Assembly (NCBI RefSeq): GCF_028473745.1 | Contig: NZ_CP101137.1 | Span: 6,634,001 to 6,698,000 of the forward strand | Length of the DNA stretch: 64,000 nucleotides | Direction: 5' to 3' | Source of the DNA: Streptomyces sp. M92 | Lineage (GTDB): Bacteria > Actinomycetota > Actinomycetes > Streptomycetales > Streptomycetaceae | Part shown: one piece after another, positions 1-8,564 of the stretch | Layout: the number at the start of each line of letters is the position of its first letter | Numbering within the stretch: position 1 is the stretch's first letter | The notes under the pieces: generated by a model | The model's database searches: none | What the model was told of the DNA's origin: nothing | The model's input: the letters and a program-made list of their open reading frames with translations, nothing else | Position numbers and translations under genes: made by a program

Positions 1-8
1 GTCTGACG

Positions 9-284
9 GTGGAGCCGTACGGAGGGTCGTCCAGCGTCGGTGACGTGTACGGCTCCCCGGTGATCGTGCGCTGCCTGCTGGACGAGTCGACGCAACAGGT
101 GACGACGCCGGGCGGGGAGAACGTGACGTCGTCCTCCTCATACATCGCCTGGCCCGACCATCAGCCGCCACTCAACTCGCGGGTGACGCTGCCGGACGGC
201 CGCAAGACGAAGGTCATCAAGGTCGGCCGGATCAACGCTGTCGGGCTGCCCGTACCCAACAACACGCAGGTGTTCTTGCAGTAG
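9..284 (+). CDS. Putative phage head-tail connector / stopper protein (5' end uncertain)
   Basis: A 91-residue protein as read from the GTG at 9. The frame is open to the left edge, so the real start may lie upstream. It is rich in beta-forming residues (runs such as VIVRCLLDE and SRVTLPDGRKTKVIKV), as expected of a small barrel-type head-tail stopper. The assignment rests on position: it lies just before a gp10-like protein, a tail terminator and the major tail protein, where HK97-like phages keep connector and stopper genes. I recognise no signature motif, so a generic phage structural protein is the safe reading. Confidence 0.55.
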   Translation: MEPYGGSSSVGDVYGSPVIVRCLLDESTQQVTTPGGENVTSSSSYIAWPDHQPPLNSRVTLPDGRKTKVIKVGRINAVGLPVPNNTQVFLQ

Positions 285-296
285 GGAGGGCCCGCT

Positions 297-647
297 GTGG
301 CGCAGCGTTTCCGACTCGACTTCAACGGCACAGCGGTCGAGCGGGAACTCCGCGCCGCTGCCGCCCGCGGCCTGCTCCTCGGCGCCGAACACGTACTGGC
401 CGAGGCGCAGGACGTGGTGCCGCTCGACGAGGGCTACCTCCAGTCCACCGGCACCGCCTCCGTGGACGAGGGCGACCTGACCGCCGCCGTGAGCTTTGAC
501 GGCCCGTACGCCGTGCGCCAGCACGAGGAGCTGGACTGGCGGCACGCGCCGGGACGGCAGGCCAAGTACCTGGAGCAGCCGCTCAACGCCAACCGCGGAC
601 CCGTGCAGCGGCTCATCGCGGCCGAGCTGAGGCGGGCCATGCGATGA
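297..647 (+). CDS. HK97 gp10-like head-tail joining / tail completion protein
   Basis: 116 residues, GTG start at 297 with gggaggg just upstream. The protein is short and charged, with the pattern of gp10-like proteins: an N-terminal strand and helix (FNGTAVERELRAAAAR), a central VPLDEGYLQSTG segment, and a YAVRQHEEL-type segment followed by a basic amphipathic C-terminus (AAELRRAMR). The VPLDxGxLxxS and YAxxQHE patterns are typical of phage minor capsid / gp10-like tail completion proteins. The stop overlaps the next start as ATGA, so the two are translationally coupled. Family confidence is good; the exact position in the neck is inferred. Confidence 0.7.
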   Translation: MAQRFRLDFNGTAVERELRAAAARGLLLGAEHVLAEAQDVVPLDEGYLQSTGTASVDEGDLTAAVSFDGPYAVRQHEELDWRHAPGRQAKYLEQPLNANRGPVQRLIAAELRRAMR

Positions 648-1075
648 GCCACGACGCGGACCTGTTCCAGGGCGTCGCCGAGCTCCTCGACGCCGACGGA
701 GTCGGCACCTACGCCCCGGACGCGGTCCTGCCGGCCGACGTCACTGGCATCGTCCTCGGCAAGTCGCCGGACGGCCCGGACCGGGTGCTGGGCCTCACCC
801 TCTATCCCGTCGCCGACGACGACAGCACGGACTCGATCACCGGCATCCAGGCCCGCATGCGCTGGGGCACGGACGCGACCGGGCTCGTGGCCCTCGCCGA
901 CGACGTCTTCAACGTCCTCCACAACCGCCGCAGCTACCGGCTGCGCGGGGTGTGGGTGGAGATCTCCTGGCGGAACAGCCAGGCCTGGATCGGCCAGGAC
1001 ACGCGCGGCCGCATGGAGCTGGTCAGCAACTACTACTTCCGGACCGTGCGGACCGGACCCCACCTGATCGACTGA
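644..1075 (+). CDS. Phage tail terminator / minor capsid protein
   Basis: 143 residues, ATG at 644 overlapping the previous stop. It has a mixed alpha/beta composition and a central ITGIQARMRWG segment, then a GLVALADDVFNVLHNRRSYRL helix region, and it ends in a strand-rich YYFRTVRTG stretch. This is the usual profile of the tail-terminator (gpU-like) / minor capsid protein encoded just before the major tail protein in actinophages, which caps the tail tube where it joins the head. The call rests on pattern and synteny; no catalytic motif is expected. Confidence 0.65.
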   Translation: MSHDADLFQGVAELLDADGVGTYAPDAVLPADVTGIVLGKSPDGPDRVLGLTLYPVADDDSTDSITGIQARMRWGTDATGLVALADDVFNVLHNRRSYRLRGVWVEISWRNSQAWIGQDTRGRMELVSNYYFRTVRTGPHLID

Positions 1076-1085
1076 GGAGAGAACC

Positions 1086-1577
1086 ATGTCGACACCCGTC
1101 GAGACCAACGAGAACGAGCTGGCACGCGAATGGCGGCTCGAAGTGAACATGGGCACCGGCGAGGTGGCGGACTGGCAGCTCTGCCCCGGAGTCCGAGAGT
1201 TCCAGCCGTCCGCCGAGCCCAACATCGAGGACTCCAGCGACTACGACTCCGACGGCTGGGCCGGAAACACGAAGACGGCGCAGGCGTGGGAGCTGGCGGT
1301 CACGATCCGCCGCAAGGCCAACAAGGCCAGCAAGGTCTACTCGCCCGTGCACGAGGCGATCCGCCTGGCCGCCGACGAGTACGGCGACGCGAACCTCGTC
1401 CACCTGCGGTGGATGAACCGCAACGGTCTCCCCGAGGCGTACGAGGGCAAGGCCATCCCGACATGGGCCCCGGCCGGCGGCGAGTACTCCGCGCTGGGCG
1501 AGGTGGAGATCACGTTCACGGGTGACGGCCCCCGCCTGGTGATCGACAATCCGCTGAACGAGCCGGAGACCCCCTGA
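1086..1577 (+). CDS. Major tail tube protein
   Basis: 163 residues, ATG at 1086 preceded by gaggagag. It contains beta-rich text (EWRLEVNMGTGEVADWQLCPGVREF) and ends with a SALGEVEITFTGDGPRLVID segment typical of major tail proteins that polymerise into the tail tube. Its place between the tail terminator and the frameshifted chaperone pair is the conserved slot. The gene ends one base before the gpG-like gene begins, so the module is tightly packed. It is short for a tail tube protein with an Ig-like extension, so no decoration domain seems present. Confidence 0.75.
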   Translation: MSTPVETNENELAREWRLEVNMGTGEVADWQLCPGVREFQPSAEPNIEDSSDYDSDGWAGNTKTAQAWELAVTIRRKANKASKVYSPVHEAIRLAADEYGDANLVHLRWMNRNGLPEAYEGKAIPTWAPAGGEYSALGEVEITFTGDGPRLVIDNPLNEPETP

Positions 1578-1578
1578 T

Positions 1579-2100
1579 ATGGCTGCACAGTTCGAGGCCC
1601 TCGGCGACTTCCTCGACGACTACCTGGAACTGCCCGTCCTCACCAAGGGCGGGCAGAAGCGCGTGTACCGGATCCCGTCACCGACCGCCGAAGCGGGCCT
1701 GCGCGTCGAGGCCATCACGAAAGCGGCGGCGCAGCTCTTCCTCGGCGGCGCCGCGCCGGACGAGGAGATGCTGAACGACGACGAAGAGAAGGATCTCTTC
1801 CGACTCGTCCTCGGCCCGGTCCACGACGAGATCGCGGCCGACCTGTCCTGGACCCGCTTCCGGCACGTCGCGATGACGACGATGGTGTGGGTCCTCAACG
1901 ACCGCGACACCGCCGCACGCTTCTGGTCCAGCGGTGGCGACCCTTCTCTCTTGGCCCCGAACCGGGCAGCCCGTCGGCAGCAGAAGTCAGCGCCCTCGGC
2001 GTCGGCTGCGGCGAGCGGGACCCGGTCACGGGGCTCTACGAGTGGTACGAAGGCGGGCTCCCGCCAGCGTCGCAAGCGCGGCAACAGGGCCGGCGGGTAA
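1579..2100 (+). CDS. Tail assembly chaperone, gpG-like (zero frame)
   Basis: 173 residues, ATG at 1579. The N-terminal part (FEALGDFLDDYLELPV) and helical middle (DLFRLVLGPVHDEIAADL, FRHVAMTTMVWVLNDRDTAARFW) match the actinophage gpG-type chaperone that coats the tape measure protein before tail-tube polymerisation. The C-terminus turns into a basic, Ser/Arg-rich tail beginning with a PNRAARRQQ motif, typical of the slippage region of these genes. A second long frame (-1) overlaps the last ~140 bases and continues to 2300, indicating a programmed frameshift that makes a longer gpGT-like protein from the same start. The zero-frame product ends at 2100. Confidence 0.8.
   Translation: MAAQFEALGDFLDDYLELPVLTKGGQKRVYRIPSPTAEAGLRVEAITKAAAQLFLGGAAPDEEMLNDDEEKDLFRLVLGPVHDEIAADLSWTRFRHVAMTTMVWVLNDRDTAARFWSSGGDPSLLAPNRAARRQQKSAPSASAAASGTRSRGSTSGTKAGSRQRRKRGNRAGG
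1955..1963 (+). other. Candidate -1 ribosomal slippage site
   Basis: In the zero frame the codons here read gcc ccg aac cgg. The C CCG AAC arrangement resembles an X XXY YYZ slippery heptamer and lies just upstream of the point where the -1 frame starts to read as gpT-like protein. The match is imperfect (G-A-A rather than three identical bases in the second triplet), so another site between 1955 and about 2010 is possible. Confidence 0.35.
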
Positions 2101-2300
2101 CCCGCGTCGAGCTGCTGGAGCAGTGGCCGCTGGTGGAGGCGGACTTCCAGGACACCTACGGCCTCGACCTCAACGACGAGCAGCTGCTCGCGCGCCGGTC
2201 GTGGCGCTGGTTCCAGACCCGCCTCTACGGCCTCGTCTCCGCCGACTCCCGCGTCGCGCGGCACTTCGCTCCTCCACCCCCCAAGCAACGTAGGAGGTAG
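1956..2300 (+). CDS. Tail assembly chaperone C-terminal extension, gpT-like (reached by -1 frameshift)
   Basis: This frame has no convincing start or ribosome site of its own; the coordinates mark the part thought to be translated after slippage. Relative to the gpG-like gene it is the -1 frame. The protein text (DPVTGLYEWYEGGLPP, then WPLVEADFQDTYGLDL and SRRWFQ-like SWRWFQTRLYGL) is characteristic of actinophage gpT domains, which recruit tape measure protein to the chaperone complex. The overlap keeps meaningful text in both frames (a TSGT run in zero frame, an EWY run in -1), as in related phages. It ends 5 bases before the tape measure start. The fusion point is inferred. Confidence 0.7.
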   Translation, partial: PEPGSPSAAEVSALGVGCGERDPVTGLYEWYEGGLPPASQARQQGRRVTRVELLEQWPLVEADFQDTYGLDLNDEQLLARRSWRWFQTRLYGLVSADSRVARHFAPPPPKQRRR

Positions 2301-2305
2301 CCGTC

Positions 2306-4792
2306 GTGGCCCTCGTCGTAGGCGAACTCACCGGCGTCATCAGCCTCGACGCGGACGGCGTCACCCGTGGCCTCACCCAGGCCGAACGCGCCATGCGCAA
2401 CGCCGGGCAGGCCATGGGCGACGACGCCGAACGGGCCGGGCAGCGCGCGGGCCAGGCCCTCGGCGACGGCGTGGCGGACGGCGTCACCGGCGGCCTTAAC
2501 AGCGTGCAGGGCGATGCCGCTCAGGCCGGGCGTCAGGCCGGTGAGGAACTCGGCGACGCCATCGTGCGCGGGGTCGATGGTCGCCTCCGCGACGGACGCG
2601 GCCGGTTCGTGGCGGCCGGCCGTGAGGCGGGGGAAGCCGTCGGCGACGGCCTCCAGGACGGCGGCGAGCAGGGCGCCGACGCTGCTGCGACGGGCATGAG
2701 CGAGCAGATGAAGGGCCGCATGACCGCGGCCGCAGCCGGGATCGGTGCCGCCGCCGGCCTGCTGCTCATGCAGTCCTTCACTGAGGCCCTGAGCCAAGGG
2801 GAGATCACCGCCCGGCTCGGCGCCCAGCTCGCCACGACGCCGGCGGAAGCGCAGCGGTACGGGAAGCTGGCCGGGCGGTTGTATACGTCCGCCGTGGTGG
2901 ATGACTTCCAGCAGGGCGCGGACACGATCAAGGCGATCGCGTCGGCGGGTCTGATCCCGCCCGGGGCGACGAACAAGCAGATCATGAGCATCGCCTCGAA
3001 CGCGTCGGACCTGGCGGATCTGCTCGAAGTGGACGTGTCGCAGGCGGCCAGCGCGGCCGGGACGATGATCCGTAACGGGCTCGCCAAGGACGGGCGCGAG
3101 GCGTTCGACCTGCTGGTGAAGGGCTCGCGGGGCCTCGGTATCGCCAGCGAGGACTTGCTGGAGACGTTCACCGAGTACTCGCCGGTCTTCAAGGCCGCGG
3201 GCCTGTCCGGGCAAACGGCGATGGGCCTCATCCGGCAGGCCGTGCAGGGCGGCTGGGGCAAGGACACCGACAAGATCGGCGATGCTTTCAAGGAACTGAA
3301 CCTGCGAATCACGGGCGGCGCCAAGGACGTCCAGGACGCGCTGCGGGGCCTCGGTCTCGATGCCCAGCAGGTCATGGACGACATCTCCGAGGGCGGCGCC
3401 AAGGGCGAGAAGGCCATGGACCTCGTCCTCGACGCGCTGGTGGAGATGGGCCCGGAAACGCAGGGCGTGAAACAAGCCGTGCAGACGTTGTTCGGTGGGC
3501 CCGGTGAGGACCTGGGTGCGGCACTGTTCGCCCTGGACGTCGACAAGGCGGGCAAGTCCATGGGCAACGCCGCCGGGGAGGCCGACAAGCTCGGCGCCGC
3601 GCTGCGGGACAGCGCGGGTACGCGGGTGAAGCAGTGGCAGCGCGGCATGCAGCAGGGTGTCGTGGACTTCCTCGGCGGCACCGTCATCCCCGGTATCGAG
3701 ACGTTCCGAAAGGCACTCGGCGGAATCTGGGACGAGGCGGGTGCACAGGCCTCCAGTTCGGCGTTCGCCGACCGCCTGGTCGCGTTCATCCCGCTTCTCG
3801 GGGAGCGGCTCCTGGTGAAGGCGCAGGAGCTTGCGCCAAAGATCATCGAAGGGCTCACTACCGCCGGCCAGCGGGTCGCCGAGTACGTGATGGCCAACCC
3901 CACGTCCGTGTTCAAGGCCGTCGCCATCGCGGGCGCGCTCACGATCGCCATCGCCGCGCTGCCTGCCCTGGTGGCTCTGGCGCTCAGTGGCGCGGCCGTC
4001 GTGATGATGTACGGGTTCGTGTCGCGGCTGTTGAGCGCGGCGGGTGAGAAGCTGCCGGAGCTCGGCACGTCGATCAGTAACTGGTTCGGCGGCCTGTGGT
4101 CGACGTACGTGTCCGGGCCTGTGAGCCGGGCATGGGCGTCGTTCATCGCGTCGGTGAAGGCCCTGCCCGGGAAGGCCAGTGCTGCCCTGTCCGCGCTCGG
4201 GCCAATGATCGCGGCGCGGGCGTCGGCGGCCTGGCGGGGCTTCCGGGACACGACGGTGCGACGGGCGATGGAACTCGTCGGCTGGGTGCGGAGCCTGCCC
4301 CGACTGATCTCCCAAGGCGTCGGCCACCTGGGCAACCTGCTGACGAGCAAGGGCAGGGACGTCGTGCTCGGCCTGTGGCGCGGCATCCGCTCCATGGGCG
4401 GCTGGCTGAAGTCCACGCTGATCGGCTGGGCCAAGTCCATCATCCCGGGCCCGGTGGCCAAGGCGCTGGGGATCTCCTCGCCGTCGAAGGTGATGGCGAA
4501 GTCCGTCGGCCGGTGGATCCCACGGGGCATCGTCGCCGGTATCGAGTCGACGCAGGGCGAGGTCGACCGCACGATGGCGGGCCTTGTGTCCACGCCGACG
4601 CCGTCTGCTTCGTATGCCGGCGCTGTCGGTTCGGCCGTGGGCGCGAGCGGCGGCGGGGGCAGCGGCTCTGTCCGGACGGCCACACTCACTGCTGGTGACG
4701 CGCTCAGCGACCAAATCCTCACCATCATCCGCAAGCAGGTCGGCATCAACGGCGGCGACGTCCAGGTCGTCCTCGGCAACAACAGGAGGTAG
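2306..4792 (+). CDS. Phage tail tape measure protein
   Basis: 828 residues, GTG at 2306 after aggaggtag. The N-terminal 200 residues are Ala/Gly-rich helical repeats with recurring GDDAER, GQALGDGVADG and GRQAGEELGDA units, the usual coiled, ruler-like part. A central region resembles the TP901-type tape measure domain (SQAASAAGTMIRNGLAKDG). Hydrophobic segments near residues 140-155 and 525-575 are consistent with the membrane-penetrating role of these proteins. At the commonly used 0.15 nm per residue, the predicted tail length is about 125 nm (inference). It is one of the longest phage genes, in the canonical place after the chaperones. Confidence 0.9.
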   Translation: MALVVGELTGVISLDADGVTRGLTQAERAMRNAGQAMGDDAERAGQRAGQALGDGVADGVTGGLNSVQGDAAQAGRQAGEELGDAIVRGVDGRLRDGRGRFVAAGREAGEAVGDGLQDGGEQGADAAATGMSEQMKGRMTAAAAGIGAAAGLLLMQSFTEALSQGEITARLGAQLATTPAEAQRYGKLAGRLYTSAVVDDFQQGADTIKAIASAGLIPPGATNKQIMSIASNASDLADLLEVDVSQAASAAGTMIRNGLAKDGREAFDLLVKGSRGLGIASEDLLETFTEYSPVFKAAGLSGQTAMGLIRQAVQGGWGKDTDKIGDAFKELNLRITGGAKDVQDALRGLGLDAQQVMDDISEGGAKGEKAMDLVLDALVEMGPETQGVKQAVQTLFGGPGEDLGAALFALDVDKAGKSMGNAAGEADKLGAALRDSAGTRVKQWQRGMQQGVVDFLGGTVIPGIETFRKALGGIWDEAGAQASSSAFADRLVAFIPLLGERLLVKAQELAPKIIEGLTTAGQRVAEYVMANPTSVFKAVAIAGALTIAIAALPALVALALSGAAVVMMYGFVSRLLSAAGEKLPELGTSISNWFGGLWSTYVSGPVSRAWASFIASVKALPGKASAALSALGPMIAARASAAWRGFRDTTVRRAMELVGWVRSLPRLISQGVGHLGNLLTSKGRDVVLGLWRGIRSMGGWLKSTLIGWAKSIIPGPVAKALGISSPSKVMAKSVGRWIPRGIVAGIESTQGEVDRTMAGLVSTPTPSASYAGAVGSAVGASGGGGSGSVRTATLTAGDALSDQILTIIRKQVGINGGDVQVVLGNNRR

Positions 4793-4794
4793 CA

Positions 4795-7700
4795 GTGGCG
4801 TTCCCGGAGGATTCGCTCGGGCTGCGGGTTGAGTTGCTGATCGATGGCACCTGGACGGACATCACTGCGGACGTCTACACCCGGGACCCGATCACCCACC
4901 AGCGGGGCATTCGTAACGAGGGCACGGCCGCGGATCCGGCGGCCGTGCCGATGACCCTGAACAACAAGTCCGGTAAGTACAGCAACCGCAACCCCATGTC
5001 CCCGTACTACGGGCTCATCGGCCGCAACACGCGCGTACGCCTGTCCCTTCCCGGCGAGGAGTCCTACCTCCAGCTCGACGGCGACCCGACCAGCTACGCG
5101 TCCACCCCCGACGACGCCAGTCTCGACATCACCGGCGACCTCGACATCCGCTGGGAAGGCGAAGCCGACTGGTACGCCACCGGGGTGCACACCCTCATCG
5201 GCAAGTGGGACACCGACCCCGCAGCCCGGTCGTACATCCTGCAGCTGCAGGACGGAAACCTCCGCGTGCAGGCCCTCCGCGAGGGTCTGGCCAGCGGCCC
5301 TTTCGGCCAGGCGCCGCTTCCCGTGCTGCCCCGCCGTGCCGCGCTACGCGCCACGCTGGACGCCGGCACCGGCGTGATTCGCCTGTACTGGGCGCCGACC
5401 CTGGACGACCCGTGGACTCCCATCAGCGGCGACATCGCCGTGTCCGCCCCCGTCACCATCGCCAGCACCACGGCACCGCTGTACATCGCGCCCACGTCCC
5501 TCGACTCCAACCCGCCTCGCCAGCCGATGGCGGGCCGCACCTACCGGGCCGAGGTCCGCGCCGGCATCGACGGCCCCCTCGTCGCTGCTCCGGACTTCCG
5601 CACGCAGACCCCCGACGCGACTAGCTTCACCGACTCGGCCGGCCGCGCCTGGACCCTGTCGGGTGCCGCTGAGATCCGCGACAGGGTGGACCGCTTCATC
5701 GGTGAAATCAGCGAGTGGCCGCAGAAGTGGGTGGCGTCAGGAGCGGACGCGTGGGTGCCCGTGCAGGCTGCGGGCATCCTGCGCCGCCTCGGCCAGGGCA
5801 CGAAAGCCTTGGACAGCGCGCTCCGTCGCCGCATCCCGTCGTACGGGCCGATGGCGTACTGGCCGATGGAGGAAGGCCAGAACGCTGACCACGCCTCCAC
5901 CCCCATCGCCAGGATGGACCCGCTGTACTTCACACAGGTGCAGTGGGCCGCCGACAGCAGCCTCCCGTCCTCGGCGCCGCTGCCCACGATCGCATCCCAG
6001 ACCGGCGCCCTCTCCCACATGTCCGGCATGATCCGGAACCTGTCGTGGGCGCCTGTGCCGGTGTGGTCGGTGATCTGGATGTACCGCATGCCGCAAGTGC
6101 CCACGACCCGCAGAACGTTCATGCTGATCCGGTCCACGGGCACCGTCCGCGACTGGTACGTGCAAATGGGCCCGGACAACACTCGCCTCCTCGGGGTCGG
6201 CTACGAGGGCGAGACACTCGTCGACCGGACCATCCTGACGCCCGCGAGCGTCATCTTCGGCAAGTGGATTAAGGCCCGGTTCTCCATCGAGCAGGAGGGC
6301 AACACCGTCCGCTACATCCTGGTGTGGCAGGACATCAACGGCGACGCAATCCACTACGAGAACACCCTGCCCGGCGTCATCGGCCGCCCGACCGGCGTCA
6401 GCTCACCGCCCGGCGGCTTCCACCCCGACATCAACGGCATGGCGATCGGTCACATCTCCGCATGGACGGAGTACGACACCGTCGCCTACGACAACGCCAT
6501 GTCCGCCTGGACCGGGGAGACGGCCGGCGCCCGGATGCTGCGCCTGTCCGCCGAGGAAGGCCTCCCTGTCACGCTGACCGGGCCGTCGTCCACCACAGAG
6601 CAGGTCGGCTACCAGGACATGGCACCAGTTCTGGGACTCATCCGGACGGCCGCCGACGCGGACAGCGGGCTCCTCACCGAGGACCAGACGGCACTGCGGC
6701 TCCTGTACCGGCCCCGGGCGACGCTGTACTCGCAGGAGCCCGCACTGGTCCTGGACTACGCGCAGGGGCAGATCGCCGGACCGCTGGATCCGGTCGACGA
6801 CGACTCGAACATCCGCAACGACGTCACGGTGACCCGCGACGGCGGCAGCGCCACCCGGGTCATCCTCGCCGAAGGCCCGCTGTCCGTGCTGGAGCCTCCG
6901 GATGGCGTCGGTGTCTACGACGACGCCATCACTCTCTCCCTGCACGACGATACCCAGACCGAGCCCAAGGCCTGGTGGGAGTTGCACTTGGGCACATGGG
7001 ACGAGCCCCGCTACCCGGCCGTCACCGTCAACCTCCACCGACACCCCGAGCTGATCCCCGCGGTGCTGGCCATGCGCGAGGGCGACATCATCCGCCTGAC
7101 GAACATGCCGAACTGGGTGGCACCGGGCGACGTCGACCTGATGGTCATGGGCCTGAAGGAGACCCTCCTGCCCCGCAAGTGGGAGATCACCTTCAACTGC
7201 GTGCCGGCCGGGCCCTGGCAGGTCGGAGTCGTCGGTGATGGGCTGCTGGGCCGGGTGGACACCGACGGCACCGAGCTCGCCGTGGACGTGGACGCCGCCG
7301 AGACGGTGCTGCCGGTCACCGTGACCGCTGGACCGACGTGGATCTCCGCCAACCCCGTCCTGAACGCCAACCCGCTCTTCGCAGACGACCTCACCGGGTG
7401 GACGGCAGCCGGGGCCGTCATCGAACGGGTACCCGCCCCGACCTCGAAGCCATTCGCCGGCGGATGGGCGCTGCGGCTCACCCCCGACGGGCTGTCCCAG
7501 TTCCCCAACGCGGGCAGCGAGCACATCCCGGTCGTGCCCGGCCAGCAGTACACCGTCTCCGGATGGCTGCGCTGCGCCACCACGCGCAACGTCGGGCTCA
7601 ACGTGAACTGGTTCGACGCCGCCGGCACCTACATGACCACGGCCCCCAACGGCCTCGACGTGGAAGCCGGCACCTGGTCGTGGTCCGAGATGACCACGAC

Positions 7701-7995
7701 CGCCCCGGCCGGAGCCGCCACAGCGAACATCGCCCCCACCGTGGCTGACTTCCCGCCACCCACCGATGTGCTGTGGGCGCACAACCTGACGCTGCGCCTC
7801 GGGGGCGGCTCACCCCGCGACTTCCCCTTCGCTGTCCGGGTCGGTGGGGAGGTGGCGACCGTCACTGCCATCACGGCAACTGGCGGGGCGACCACGCAGC
7901 TGATGCATGTCGTCCGGTCCGTCAATGGCATCACCAAGCCGCACACCGCTGGGACGGACGTCCGCCTCGCCCACCCCACCCGACTCGCCCTGTAG
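4795..7995 (+). CDS. Large minor tail protein with LamG-like and carbohydrate-binding-like domains
   Basis: 1066 residues, GTG at 4795, two bases after the tape measure stop. The N-terminal ~95 residues look like a distal tail / baseplate domain. Residues ~100-260 form a concanavalin/LamG-like domain: LDITGDLDIRWEGEADW, then LIGKWDTD and a YILQLQDGNL strand. A second similar jelly-roll stretch occupies the middle (WYVQMGPDN, RYILVWQDINGD). The C-terminal ~200 residues (from about 855) contain a carbohydrate-binding-module-like fold: NPLFADDLTGWTAAG, then WALRLTPDG and a QQYTVSGWLRC strand. Such modules on a tail-tip protein suggest host-surface glycan binding (inference). The gene spans positions where other phages have two or three tip proteins. 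Confidence 0.75.
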   Translation: MAFPEDSLGLRVELLIDGTWTDITADVYTRDPITHQRGIRNEGTAADPAAVPMTLNNKSGKYSNRNPMSPYYGLIGRNTRVRLSLPGEESYLQLDGDPTSYASTPDDASLDITGDLDIRWEGEADWYATGVHTLIGKWDTDPAARSYILQLQDGNLRVQALREGLASGPFGQAPLPVLPRRAALRATLDAGTGVIRLYWAPTLDDPWTPISGDIAVSAPVTIASTTAPLYIAPTSLDSNPPRQPMAGRTYRAEVRAGIDGPLVAAPDFRTQTPDATSFTDSAGRAWTLSGAAEIRDRVDRFIGEISEWPQKWVASGADAWVPVQAAGILRRLGQGTKALDSALRRRIPSYGPMAYWPMEEGQNADHASTPIARMDPLYFTQVQWAADSSLPSSAPLPTIASQTGALSHMSGMIRNLSWAPVPVWSVIWMYRMPQVPTTRRTFMLIRSTGTVRDWYVQMGPDNTRLLGVGYEGETLVDRTILTPASVIFGKWIKARFSIEQEGNTVRYILVWQDINGDAIHYENTLPGVIGRPTGVSSPPGGFHPDINGMAIGHISAWTEYDTVAYDNAMSAWTGETAGARMLRLSAEEGLPVTLTGPSSTTEQVGYQDMAPVLGLIRTAADADSGLLTEDQTALRLLYRPRATLYSQEPALVLDYAQGQIAGPLDPVDDDSNIRNDVTVTRDGGSATRVILAEGPLSVLEPPDGVGVYDDAITLSLHDDTQTEPKAWWELHLGTWDEPRYPAVTVNLHRHPELIPAVLAMREGDIIRLTNMPNWVAPGDVDLMVMGLKETLLPRKWEITFNCVPAGPWQVGVVGDGLLGRVDTDGTELAVDVDAAETVLPVTVTAGPTWISANPVLNANPLFADDLTGWTAAGAVIERVPAPTSKPFAGGWALRLTPDGLSQFPNAGSEHIPVVPGQQYTVSGWLRCATTRNVGLNVNWFDAAGTYMTTAPNGLDVEAGTWSWSEMTTTAPAGAATANIAPTVADFPPPTDVLWAHNLTLRLGGGSPRDFPFAVRVGGEVATVTAITATGGATTQLMHVVRSVNGITKPHTAGTDVRLAHPTRLAL

Positions 7996-8004
7996 GAGGA
8001 CCCT

Positions 8005-8499
8005 GTGGCCTATGAGCCCTGGCAGCCGGGCATGGTCTTGACCGCCAACCGTCTTGCGTCGATCTCGCCGACATGGCGCGCCTGGACGCCCACCTGGACC
8101 ACCAGCAGCGGCAACTTCCTGCCGTCCTTCGGAGACGCCGCGATCGACTGCTCGTATGCCGAGTCAGCCGACACCGTGTTCTGGCAGATGGAGATCATTT
8201 TTGGCGCCAGTACGAACTTCGGTGGAGGCGGAAGCAGCGACAACTGGCTCTTCAGCCTGCCCGTCCCCGCGGCCGGAATCCCCTCCTGCATCGGGTTCTT
8301 CGAGCTGAACGCGACGATCGACATGCGCGTGGTCGGGCGCGGACGCTGCTTCACAACCGGTGACGTCTCCATCGAGATCTCCTCGGGCAGGGTCGACGGA
8401 ACCGCCGTCGCCGGCGGCGGCATCGCCGACGCCGCGTCCCCGTGGTCTTGGGCTTCGGGCTACTCCATCCGAGGCAGTGGCCAGTACCAACGGGGCTGA
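8005..8499 (+). CDS. Phage tail fibre / tip-associated protein
   Basis: 164 residues, GTG at 8005 with aggagga seven bases upstream. It begins MAYEPWQPGMVLTA and continues with ISPTWRAWTPTWTTSSG, a pattern I recognise from small Streptomyces phage proteins encoded next to the endolysin. The remainder is beta-rich with Gly/Ser loops (FGGGGSSDNWLF) and no transmembrane segment. It is likely a short fibre or tip decoration, but its biochemical role is unknown. It lies in the same operon, between the large tail-tip protein and the lysin. Confidence 0.6.
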   Translation: MAYEPWQPGMVLTANRLASISPTWRAWTPTWTTSSGNFLPSFGDAAIDCSYAESADTVFWQMEIIFGASTNFGGGGSSDNWLFSLPVPAAGIPSCIGFFELNATIDMRVVGRGRCFTTGDVSIEISSGRVDGTAVAGGGIADAASPWSWASGYSIRGSGQYQRG

Positions 8500-8564
8500 C
8501 CCCCATTCACTCCGTCCGCCCCGCGCCGTCCTGGCCCGGGGCTTTCCTCATCTCTGGAGGACCC

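Noticed and set aside
2225..5190. Long open frames (over 800 codons) on the minus strand opposite the tape measure gene.
   Set aside because: They follow the codon structure of the plus-strand gene in a GC-rich genome, with Arg/His/Pro-rich text, no ribosome sites and no recognisable domains.
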